A stretch of DNA of 64,000 nt from CAYNRA01 sp046296415 (GTDB lineage: Bacteria > Bacteroidota > Bacteroidia > Cytophagales > Spirosomataceae). Below are positions 18,501-25,549 of the stretch, piece after piece; within the stretch, counting starts at the first letter, position 1; every line of letters begins with the position of its first letter. Made by a program: the position numbers and the translations under genes. Location of the stretch: contig JBKBLN010000004.1 in the NCBI GenBank assembly GCA_046296415.1, forward strand, positions 1 to 64,000. Direction: 5' to 3'. The notes under the pieces are model-generated. The model did not search any database and was not told where the DNA came from. It worked only from the letters and a program-made list of their open reading frames with translations.

Positions 18501-18720
18501 GCAATCCTATATTCACCATAAAAAAAATAACAAGAGAATACTCCTATTTATTCGAGAGCAGGAAAAAGATGAGTTCAATAATACCATGGGGTATGTTTTT
18601 GTAGGTGAAGGAGTTTTAGATAGTTACCATGGCTCCAAGCCCATGACCATAACTTGGAAGTTAAAAACACCACTCCCGCATTATTTATGGAAGGATGTGG
18701 CAAAATTAAGTGTCGGCTAA
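15526..18720 (+). CDS. PLD-domain SF2 helicase with C-terminal DUF3427
   Basis: A 1064-residue protein. Residues 1-130 are helical. A phospholipase-D-type nuclease domain follows (about 150-300), with H238-A-K240 and the G256-SSN259 loop. It has a single HKD-like motif, so an active site would need dimerisation. Then comes a UvrB/RAD3-like SF2 helicase: GTGKT (366-370), DECH (458-461), LTATPERMDG, and a C-terminal lobe with FNEGIDIPAIDT and QQLGRGLR. The last ~170 residues match DUF3427 (LSAFG, HWQCQN, HHKKNNKRILLFIRE). It lies 63 bp after drmB on the same strand, where DISARM would have the PLD protein DrmC. Codon use is less A+T-biased than in drmEAB, so it may have a separate origin. Role in DNA restriction is inferred. 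Confidence 0.85.
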   Translation: MVTLLDIDEICALKKLKIQMIEGLYEELVTKLVKSRLDELDQNVYYIKTKVIDREEAALFLSRHLFQVLKQALKERPLEKQIEIANELILTLKKELNKQNFEDDLVEIEGKVLEYISLKVNSHYFGDLGKRVDEITPLTRLTHSELFTGGNVGLSLESELKREILSSDQVDLLVSFIKFKGVIILKSELEQFTRRGGKLRVLTTTYMGASDLKAIKLLAELDNTQIKISYNTGNERLHAKAYLFKRNTGFHTGYIGSSNFSRSALTDGLEWNLKITTKEVGHIIDKFQKTFDTYWQSTEFEEFILEEHEEKLRTSLQVGKSGTSVSGSASFFEIKPFPFQQEILEKLEIERSFHARNRNLVVAATGTGKTVISAFDFQAFLKKNGNAKLLFIAHRKEILDQALFVFRGILRNNNFGESWYDGLEPTQFEHIFATIQTLNSKWEEHLFPENYFDFIVIDECHHLTANSYRKLIQYFTPKVLLGLTATPERMDGGDIKEDFHHRIAAEIRLPEALNRKLLCPFQYFGISDSVDLSKVGWEKGRYIPSELSSVYMANDRRVAEVIQALDTYTKDATCVKALGFCAGIDHARYMAEKFSLAGFKAAFLTSKNDHDRDQIKDWLEAGKINYLFVVDIFNEGIDIPAIDTVLFLRPTESLTIFLQQLGRGLRLHAEKECLTVLDFVGNARPEYNFENKFRALIGKTSTTVKKELENNFPHLPLGCSIVLERKAKEYILENITAATQFNRRQIINKIQVFDNMTTLPLTLKNFIEFNNLPLQLLYTKGSWKKLCHEAGKLAQFHPDPSLEKAIVGAISNKWLACNSSSYFQFIYNLAERNFNVSIDQVNETEKKMLLMLYYDVWQDAQKFESLEKGIQEIGKDLVLVEEIKELLEILLDKIDFKELDVELPYEQPLKIHSRYTRDQILSAFGLSTFEKKSSNREGVALNDALNTELLFINLIKSEERFSPTTMYEDYAISEDLFHWQCQNATGIQTPKGQSYIHHKKNNKRILLFIREQEKDEFNNTMGYVFVGEGVLDSYHGSKPMTITWKLKTPLPHYLWKDVAKLSVG

Positions 18721-18818
18721 CCATTGGTATCGATCATGATGTACTTACCAACTAACCAAAACCTTCCCATTTATCTTCTTCATGGTTGTTTCCATTTCCC
18801 ACCCTTGAAGTCCCCCCC

Positions 18819-18905
18819 GCCGCGTGAGGGATAGCAGCGGAAAGCCCGGAGCGAGGTACGAGCGAGGACTTGCAGCGAATAGCCCGACCCGAAGGGGCAC
18901 GCCCT
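18819..18905. other. G+C-rich conserved-looking structured intergenic element
   Basis: About 87 bp of dense G+C-rich sequence in the otherwise featureless gap after the helicase gene. It contains GAGGGATAGCAGCGGAAAGC, GGAGCGAGG/GAGCGAGGAC repeats, AGCGAATAGCCCGACCC and ends GGGGCACGCCC. I recall very similar intergenic sequences from many Bacteroidota genomes, but cannot verify it here. No open frame covers it. It could be a small structured RNA, a 3'-UTR element or a dispersed repeat. Strand cannot be assigned. Confidence 0.5.
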
Positions 18906-19007
18906 AAAAAGAAGAATCTGGGCTTGGGTGGGGTTCTAGATTTCTTTTTACAGTATTTTTAAGTGTACGTATTGAATCACGGAAACCTCCCAGGCGATTG
19001 ATCCCCC

Positions 19008-20078
19008 ATGCATTTACCCTATTCTCCCCAACTTCCCATTTCGACCTTAGCGGCGTGTTTTAATAAGACCACCACGACCTATAAGTTTTATTGGTTTTTG
19101 GCTTTGTTGCAGGCCGTGGAGGAGGGGAAAGAAGAGGTGAGTAAAAGGGAATTGTTTGCCGGAATGGTGGCTCATGCATGGTACACGGTGAATTACTTCC
19201 ATTTGTCGTTTGGGAAGTGGGACTTGATCCAGGAGGCCATCGGGAGGCTGACCTCGCTGGAGTCGCTCACAGTGGAGGTGGATCGGGCCACGGTGGTGGA
19301 TCGGTTGGTGCGGAGTGATCGGCCCGAGACGAAGGGGTTGCTCCAGCATTTTGATCGAAACGTGCCGCATTGGTTTCTGAGTCCGTGGTATCCCTCTCGG
19401 CCCGGCGAAAAGGAGTCGGAGCGGCAGCGGCGAATTTATGCGTCGTCCCAGGCCATGGGGAGTGAGGCCTTGTATGCACTTTATCCGAATCATATCCGTT
19501 TCAATTCGAATTGGATTCCGTATGTAGTGGAGAATGTTGGGGTATTGAAATCGTATTGTTATTGGCATTTGGCGGTGTTTTTGCAGGCGAAGAATCCGAA
19601 CGTGCCCGACATTCCCAACAAGTTGATCAAACCTCCGCACCGATCGAGTCTAACGCGGCAGCGAACCCATTTTTGGGACTTGATTTTAAACGAATATGAA
19701 ACGGTTCCGTGCATTTACACAGGAAAACCCTTGCGGGTTGGGAGCTATGCAGTGGAGCATTTTGTGCCGTATTCGTTTGTGTCGCACGATTTGATCTGGA
19801 ACCTTCTACCGGCGGATCCGTCGTTCAACAGCCGAAAGGGAAATAAGCTTCCACCCTTGGAGCGGTATTTTCGGTCTTTCTTTTCTGTGCAGCAGCAAGC
19901 GTATGCATTTATTCGGGAAAAGTCACCCCGGAACCAATTTCTAGAAGATTACTGGACGATTTTTCCGTATGAACTTCCGGCCCTGCAGGAGCAGCCTTTT
20001 TATGAGGTGATCCAGCCGCTGGTGTCGATTGCCGCTCGGAATGGGTTTGAGTTTATGGACGGAGGGGTGGGGAAGTGA
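19008..20078 (+). CDS. HNH endonuclease domain protein
   Basis: A 356-residue protein with a C-terminal HNH nuclease core: VEHFVPYSFV (H251), WNLLPAD (N265) and SRKGNKLPP (N279), preceded by CIYTGKPL. The first ~230 residues are helical and aromatic-rich, with no domain I can name; the start (LPISTLAACFNKTTTTYKFYW region) looks like the family's normal N-terminus. HNH proteins of this type cut DNA, either in restriction-like defence or within mobile DNA. Its G+C content and use of CGG/CGC codons resemble host genes, not the drm operon. It is separated from the helicase by 287 bp, so it is probably a separate unit beside the island. Confidence 0.8.
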   Translation: MHLPYSPQLPISTLAACFNKTTTTYKFYWFLALLQAVEEGKEEVSKRELFAGMVAHAWYTVNYFHLSFGKWDLIQEAIGRLTSLESLTVEVDRATVVDRLVRSDRPETKGLLQHFDRNVPHWFLSPWYPSRPGEKESERQRRIYASSQAMGSEALYALYPNHIRFNSNWIPYVVENVGVLKSYCYWHLAVFLQAKNPNVPDIPNKLIKPPHRSSLTRQRTHFWDLILNEYETVPCIYTGKPLRVGSYAVEHFVPYSFVSHDLIWNLLPADPSFNSRKGNKLPPLERYFRSFFSVQQQAYAFIREKSPRNQFLEDYWTIFPYELPALQEQPFYEVIQPLVSIAARNGFEFMDGGVGK

Positions 20079-20087
20079 TGAGAGATG

Positions 20088-20107
20088 AGATGAGATGATA
20101 ATGCCTT
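20088..20107 (+). repeat. Right copy of the perfect 20-bp direct repeat
   Basis: Exact copy of 6411-6430, starting 9 bp after the HNH stop codon. Immediately afterwards the AATTATG tandem repeat and the hairpin-repeat leader begin. Confidence 0.7.
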
Positions 20108-20109
20108 AA

Positions 20110-20151
20110 AATTATGAATTATGAATTATGAATTATGAATTATGAATTATG
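20110..20151 (+). repeat. AATTATG heptamer tandem repeat, six units
   Basis: Six perfect head-to-tail AATTATG units are followed by AATTAATG. Inverted units (CATAATT) reappear at 20386-20399 on the other side of the hairpin repeat, and 20375-20392 is a perfect 18-bp palindrome built from the motif. Single units also mark repeat edges at 256-262, 3606-3612 and near 4373-4379. Confidence 0.9.
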
Positions 20152-20400
20152 AATTAATGTCGTTTAGTTAAGGAATTTTACCTAGCTTCTTTAATCCAGC
20201 ACCAACGGTGCTTAATCAATAACCTAGCCTGCGAAGGCTAGGGAAATGGCACAAACCCTCCCCGAGGCGTCGGTGCGGCCTGCTATTTGGTTGCTGGGCT
20301 AGCAACAGGTTGCCCCGCTGGGGCAAAAGGGTATCGAACGGAGGTGGATTTGGTTGCGAAGTGTGATGGGATTTAATTATGAATTCATAATTCATAATTC
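20142..20400. repeat. Hairpin-repeat copy C (leader plus one unit)
   Basis: The leader matches 3604-3770 almost base for base, including GCACC-AAC-GGTGC, CCTAGCC-TGCGAA-GGCTAGG (20223-20242) and GTCGGTGCGGCCTGC. A single TTGCCCC-GCT-GGGGCAA unit (stem from 20310) and the GAACGGAGGTGGATTTGGTTGCG segment follow. The copy is bounded by AATTATG units on the left and inverted CATAATT units on the right, which gives it a compact, MITE-like outline of about 290 bp. No coding capacity is apparent. Confidence 0.8.
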
Positions 20401-20570
20401 CCCACCCTCTTACCGCCGTAATTTTAGTCTGAAAAAGAGGCATTTGAAATGGATTAGAAACAAGATTTTAAAAAACTTATTAAAATAATTTAGTAAAGTT
20501 TTTGGCTAATCTTAGATTTTTAATAATTTACCTCCAAATGTACCAATTCATTTACCTAACTAAATGTTTC

Positions 20571-23500
20571 ATGAAAAAAAACTACTACCTGAAGTTTTTA
20601 CCCATGCTCACGTTTCTGTTCCTTTCCGTATCGGTTTGGGCGCAGGACATGGTCGTTAAGGGTAAAGTGATGGAGGCAGACGGTAGTCTGCTGTACGGCG
20701 TGAACGTAACGGTCAAGGGCACGAGCCGTGGCACCGTTTCAAACGAAAAAGGAGAATATAGCATTACCGTGGCCAAAGGCACTACCCTAACGTTTAGCTA
20801 TGTGGGTTTTAAACCCAAAGACGTGGTGGTAACGTCCAATGTTTTGAACGTTAATTTGGAAGCGGGTGAAAACCTAATGAATGAGGTTGTGGTAACGGCT
20901 TTTGGTATGGCCCGTGAGAAAAAAGCATTGGCGTACTCGGTTACCCAAGTCGATGGATCGAAGTTTCAAGAGTCCAGAACTGCCAACTTAGGTAATGCCC
21001 TCACCGGGAAAATCGCCGGGGTTGTGGTATCACCCCCTTCTACCGGGGCCGCGGGATCTTCCCGTGTGATCATTCGGGGGGGATCTTCGCTGGGAGGAAA
21101 CGACCAACCTTTATATGTTGTGAACGGGGTGCCGATCGAGAGTGGGAACTTCGGACAAGCTGGTATGTGGGGTGGAAACGACGCCGGAGATGGCTTGTCG
21201 ATGATCAACCCAGACGACATCGAAAACATCTCGGTATTGAAAGGAAATACCGCCGCTGCCTTGTATGGTGCACGAGCAGCCAATGGGGTCATCATGATCA
21301 CCACCAAAACCGGAACGGCCCGCAAAGGAATCGGGGTATCATACAATACCAACTTTACGTCGGATCAAGTGATCGATCAAACCGATTTTCAGTATGAGTA
21401 TGGTCCCGGAATTGCCGGACGGAAATTCACCAGCCAAAACGAAGCCCTTGACCAAGCTACTTCCATTTGGGGGGCGAAATACGACGGCAGCAATACCATT
21501 CAATTTGATGGCCAGCAGCGTCCGTATGCTTACACAGGTCAAACCATCAACGATTTCTATCGCCGTGGCAATACCTTAAACAATTCCTTGGCATTTAGTG
21601 GAGGAAATGAAACTGGGAACTACCGCTTGGCATTCTCGGATCTACGGAATTCCGACATCATGCCCAACGCAAGTTTTACCCGGCAAACGGCCAACTTGAA
21701 CGTCAATAGTAAGCTCAAGAAATTGACCGTGATGCTTTCGGCCCAATATACCATGCAGAAGGCCTTGAATCGCCCTCGGTTGTCGGACTCCCCCGGAAAC
21801 GCCAACTTCTCGGTGATGGCTATGCCACCCACCACGTCTTTTGATGTGATTCGGGGCACAACCGGTAAGTTTGGGGCGAATCCGGACGGAACCGAACTTC
21901 GGTACCAAGGGAATCCATTTTCGACGAACCCCTATTGGGCAACCTATCAATTTTATCGGAACGACATCACCAATCGCTTGGTGGCGAATACCTCGCTTCG
22001 GTATGACTTCACCGACTGGCTGTATGTCATGGGTCGGGTAGGAACCGACTTCTCGATTCGGGATGAAGCCCGCACCGAGCCATATGGTACGGCTTACAAG
22101 CCCCTAGGTGATTACAATGAATTGTTCCAGTCGGTACGTCAGGACAACTACGAATTGTTCATTGGTGGCCAGAAAGGTGTGGGTAAGTTCTTGTTTGATT
22201 ATATGGTAGGGGGTAGCCAACTCCGGGTAGACAATAAAACCAAAGGAGTGGGCGGAAATGACCTCGTGGTGCCATTCTTCCATAGTATCAACAACGTTCG
22301 GAATCCAGGTCGGATTTACGGTTTTGCCCAGTTGGGTACCAATTCTGTCTTTGGAAACTTCAACATTGGATACGACAACTGGTTGTTCTTGAATGTGACG
22401 GGTCGTCAGGATCAATTCTCTACCTTATCCCCCGAAAACAATACCCTATTCTACCCTTCGGTTGGGGTTGGGGCTGTGTTGTCGGATGTTCTGAAACTTC
22501 CTGCCGCCGTTACTTTTGCCAAAGTACGGGCTTCTTGGGCGCAAGTTGGGGGTGGCGGACCTGATCCGTATGCTTTAAATGTTACGTATGGTTTGTTGGC
22601 CAATCCACACGGTAGCGCCAACCTAGGCCAAATCAACAACGGTTCCATTCCGAACGCCTCGTTGGCACCCTATACCTCCACCGAATTTGAAATTGGGGCG
22701 GACTTCCGTTTCTTCAAAAATCGGTTGGGTATCGATATCGCACATTACAACCGCCGGACCACCAATGATATCCTGAATGCAGGTATCTCGGCTACGTCTG
22801 GATTTGGTTCAACGAGTATCAACGTAGGTGAATTAACCAACCGCGGGATCGAGTTATTATTGAATGGCGTGATTGTCGAGCGTGGAAACTTCAAGTGGGA
22901 TGCCTCCTTGAATTTCTCACGTAACATTAGCCGGGCCGAGAACCTTGGGGTCAATGCCGCTGGCGACCCAATTCAGTTCTTAAATCTTGAGGAATCACGG
23001 GTACGTGGAGGTGAGCGCGTTCGTCACATTTTGGGCGAACAATTGGGAATGATCATCGGATGGAAACACCGGACGAACGCCCAAGGACAGAAATTCTACG
23101 ATGCCAACGGATATCCAGTTCGATCGGCCGCACCTGAAATCGTGGGTATGGGGCGTCACCCAATCTCGGCAGGTTTAAGCAACCAATTCCGTTACAAGAA
23201 TATCAGCTTGTCGTTCTTGATCGACATCCGCCAAGGGGGTTCAATCTTCTCGGGTACCAACTGGTATGCTTACCGCAATGGATTGCACAAAGAAACATTG
23301 GTGGGCCGCGAAGGCGACTTGAAGATCACGGGTGTTTTGTTTGACCAAGCCACCAACCGTGAAACCGACACGCCGATCAGCGTCACGATTCCAAAAGAGC
23401 GTATCAGCGATTATTGGGCGGCCTATTCCAACATTACCGAGAATGTGGTGTATGATGCTTCGTATGCGAAGCTCCGTGAGTTATCCATTGGGTATTCCAT

Positions 23501-23702
23501 TCCTAAGAAATTATTGGGCAAATTGCCATTCGAAGGAGCTTCGGTTTCGGTGGTGGGTCGTAACCTCGCTTTGTTGTGGTCGAATGTACCGAACATCGAT
23601 CCGGAGTCGGGCTACACCGTGGCCACCGGCGCTCAAGGATTGGAATTCTTTGCTATGCCACAAACCCGGAACTTAGGGGTTAATTTATCCTTGAATTTCT
23701 AA
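20571..23702 (+). CDS. SusC/RagA-family TonB-linked outer membrane protein
   Basis: About 1043 residues from the ATG at 20571, chosen because it opens a signal peptide (MKKNYYLKFLPMLTFLFLSV) ending at VWAQ; an upstream in-frame ATG at 20502 would bury it. A carboxypeptidase-like regulatory domain follows (VVKGKVMEADGSLLYGVNV), then the SusC signature NEVVVTAFGM, the TonB plug (SRVIIRGGSS, QPLYVVNG) and a long beta-barrel ending in LNLSLNF with a terminal aromatic. SusC proteins import oligosaccharides, peptides or other polymers through the outer membrane with a SusD lipoprotein, which is encoded next. No hydrolase follows, so the substrate is unknown. Confidence 0.95.
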   Translation: MKKNYYLKFLPMLTFLFLSVSVWAQDMVVKGKVMEADGSLLYGVNVTVKGTSRGTVSNEKGEYSITVAKGTTLTFSYVGFKPKDVVVTSNVLNVNLEAGENLMNEVVVTAFGMAREKKALAYSVTQVDGSKFQESRTANLGNALTGKIAGVVVSPPSTGAAGSSRVIIRGGSSLGGNDQPLYVVNGVPIESGNFGQAGMWGGNDAGDGLSMINPDDIENISVLKGNTAAALYGARAANGVIMITTKTGTARKGIGVSYNTNFTSDQVIDQTDFQYEYGPGIAGRKFTSQNEALDQATSIWGAKYDGSNTIQFDGQQRPYAYTGQTINDFYRRGNTLNNSLAFSGGNETGNYRLAFSDLRNSDIMPNASFTRQTANLNVNSKLKKLTVMLSAQYTMQKALNRPRLSDSPGNANFSVMAMPPTTSFDVIRGTTGKFGANPDGTELRYQGNPFSTNPYWATYQFYRNDITNRLVANTSLRYDFTDWLYVMGRVGTDFSIRDEARTEPYGTAYKPLGDYNELFQSVRQDNYELFIGGQKGVGKFLFDYMVGGSQLRVDNKTKGVGGNDLVVPFFHSINNVRNPGRIYGFAQLGTNSVFGNFNIGYDNWLFLNVTGRQDQFSTLSPENNTLFYPSVGVGAVLSDVLKLPAAVTFAKVRASWAQVGGGGPDPYALNVTYGLLANPHGSANLGQINNGSIPNASLAPYTSTEFEIGADFRFFKNRLGIDIAHYNRRTTNDILNAGISATSGFGSTSINVGELTNRGIELLLNGVIVERGNFKWDASLNFSRNISRAENLGVNAAGDPIQFLNLEESRVRGGERVRHILGEQLGMIIGWKHRTNAQGQKFYDANGYPVRSAAPEIVGMGRHPISAGLSNQFRYKNISLSFLIDIRQGGSIFSGTNWYAYRNGLHKETLVGREGDLKITGVLFDQATNRETDTPISVTIPKERISDYWAAYSNITENVVYDASYAKLRELSIGYSIPKKLLGKLPFEGASVSVVGRNLALLWSNVPNIDPESGYTVATGAQGLEFFAMPQTRNLGVNLSLNF

Positions 23703-23739
23703 AAGCGAACGAGTTGGTTATTTAAAAATCGAATTCTAC

Positions 23740-25323
23740 ATGAAGAAAATAATAAAAAATGGGTTGGTTCTCGGAACCTTGTTGTTGGCACAAAGCTGTG
23801 ACAGCGACAAGTTGGCGGAACTCAATATCAATCAAAATGCAGTGACGGACATGGACATGTCGTACCTGCTGGCTACCGCCACACTCCGAATCGGGGGAGA
23901 ATATGAAAATACGCGGGCCAATATGTTGTATGCTGCCACCATGATTCAGCACACGGCTTCGAATGCGGGGTATTTTAGTGGAGATAAATATTTTTACAAT
24001 GCCCAGTATAGTGGTGCCTACATGGAGCGGCATTATACCGATGTCATCCGGTTGTATTCGGAAGTCATTCAAAAAACAGCCAGTGATCCTTCCCAAGCGA
24101 ATTTAAATGCTGTCGCGACTATTTTGCGGGCGTTTGACTTGCATCGGATGACGGATTTGTATGGTGATATCCCGTACCTTCAAGCCGGAAATGGCCTTCA
24201 GGGGCAAGACAACTGGTTTCCTAAGTACGATAATCAAAAGGATATCTACGCGGCGATTGTTCGGGATGTCAAGGCGGCCCGCGATAAATTGAGCCCTACG
24301 GCCAAAGCAATTGGCGCACAAGATGTGGTGTATAATGGTGACTTAACGAAATGGAAGAAGTTTGCCAATGCCTTGTTGATGCGGGTGGGCATGCGGATGC
24401 AGAAAAAAGATGAGGCCACTGGCCGGGCTATTTTTGCAGAGGCCTTTGCAAATGGCACATTTACTTCGAATGCCGACAACGGAACCATCAAGTATTTGAA
24501 CGGCCCTTCGGGTTTCAATCGGAACGGTTTGAATGACGGGTATTGGAATACCTACAAGTACTCGCGGGATTGTAAGATCAGCCGGACGTTCATTGACTGG
24601 ATGAAAGCCAATAATGACCCACGCTTGATGATCGTCAGTGGGGGTATTGGCGACCCAACGGCGGCTCCATCCACATGGAATACCGATCCGGCCGCTCAAA
24701 AAGGAATGCCGAACGGATTTACCTCGACCACTATTTTGAATGGAACCACCCTAACCGAAGAAGAAAAGGCAGAATTCCGCCGTCCCGGGGTTGCCCGCAA
24801 TATGTTCTCGATGTTGAACCTCAAGTATTTGGATTGGGAAGACCCGTACTATTTGATTTCGTTTGCTGAAACCGAGTTGATGGCGTCTGAAGCGGCTGTT
24901 CGGGGCTGGATAACGGCCAATGCCGAAGAGAAATTCCGTAGTGGGGTTACGGCTGCTATCACCGCCTGGACTGCCTTCGATCCCTCGTTTGCACGTTCAG
25001 CGTCCGAGATTTCCACCTACATCGCAGGCCGGAAATTTGGGGAGGCATCCAATACCGAGCGGCTTCGGTTGATCGGAGAAGAATATTGGGCCGCTACGTG
25101 GTTGAACGACATCGAGTCATACAGTAACTGGCGTAGAACGGGCATTCCAGCCTTGACTCCCACGTCGGATCCCAACCGTTACAAGCAAATCAACGAAATT
25201 CCACGCCGATTGATCTACTGGGAGAGTGAGATCAGCTCCAATCCTGCCAACTACAAAGCTGCGGTGGAGCGTATGGGAGGTGACGAGTTCACTACCCGCG
25301 TTTGGTGGGATGGAGGAAAATAA
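23740..25323 (+). CDS. SusD/RagB-family nutrient-binding lipoprotein
   Basis: A 527-residue lipoprotein: a short signal peptide ends in LLLAQSC, giving acylation at Cys20. The body matches the SusD-like_2 group (TATLRIGGEYENTRANMLYAATM region, AVATILRAFDLHRMTDLYGDIPY, and the C-terminal GEEYWAATWLNDIESYSNWRR). SusD proteins sit on the cell surface as a lid over the SusC barrel and bind the ligand through TPR-like helices. It lies 37 bp after the SusC gene and is closed by a terminator, so the pair is a two-gene operon. The ligand cannot be inferred; the SusD-like_2 group is often not linked to glycans. Confidence 0.93.
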   Translation: MKKIIKNGLVLGTLLLAQSCDSDKLAELNINQNAVTDMDMSYLLATATLRIGGEYENTRANMLYAATMIQHTASNAGYFSGDKYFYNAQYSGAYMERHYTDVIRLYSEVIQKTASDPSQANLNAVATILRAFDLHRMTDLYGDIPYLQAGNGLQGQDNWFPKYDNQKDIYAAIVRDVKAARDKLSPTAKAIGAQDVVYNGDLTKWKKFANALLMRVGMRMQKKDEATGRAIFAEAFANGTFTSNADNGTIKYLNGPSGFNRNGLNDGYWNTYKYSRDCKISRTFIDWMKANNDPRLMIVSGGIGDPTAAPSTWNTDPAAQKGMPNGFTSTTILNGTTLTEEEKAEFRRPGVARNMFSMLNLKYLDWEDPYYLISFAETELMASEAAVRGWITANAEEKFRSGVTAAITAWTAFDPSFARSASEISTYIAGRKFGEASNTERLRLIGEEYWAATWLNDIESYSNWRRTGIPALTPTSDPNRYKQINEIPRRLIYWESEISSNPANYKAAVERMGGDEFTTRVWWDGGK

Positions 25324-25368
25324 GACAATATGCTCTTTTTTCGTTTTGTTTATTTTAATTGAGCCAAG

Positions 25369-25394
25369 GCCCTGAGTATGTACTCGGGGCTTTT
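25369..25394 (+). terminator. Rho-independent terminator after SusD
   Basis: GCCCTGAGTA (25369-25378) pairs with TACTCGGGGC (25381-25390) with one G-T wobble and a 2-nt loop (a tetraloop if the last pair opens), followed by TTTT. It ends the SusCD transcript. Confidence 0.85.
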
Positions 25395-25549
25395 GGTTTG
25401 ATCGCTTATCCTATACCCTATTTTTCCAGCATTTTTTTCGGATACCTTGACCAGTTCCTTGGGTGGGGATCAAAATGAATAAGCCCCCACCTTTTGGTTG
25501 CCAAGTGCAAATACCGTATTTTTAATCATTTAAGTGATCTAATCTCTCT

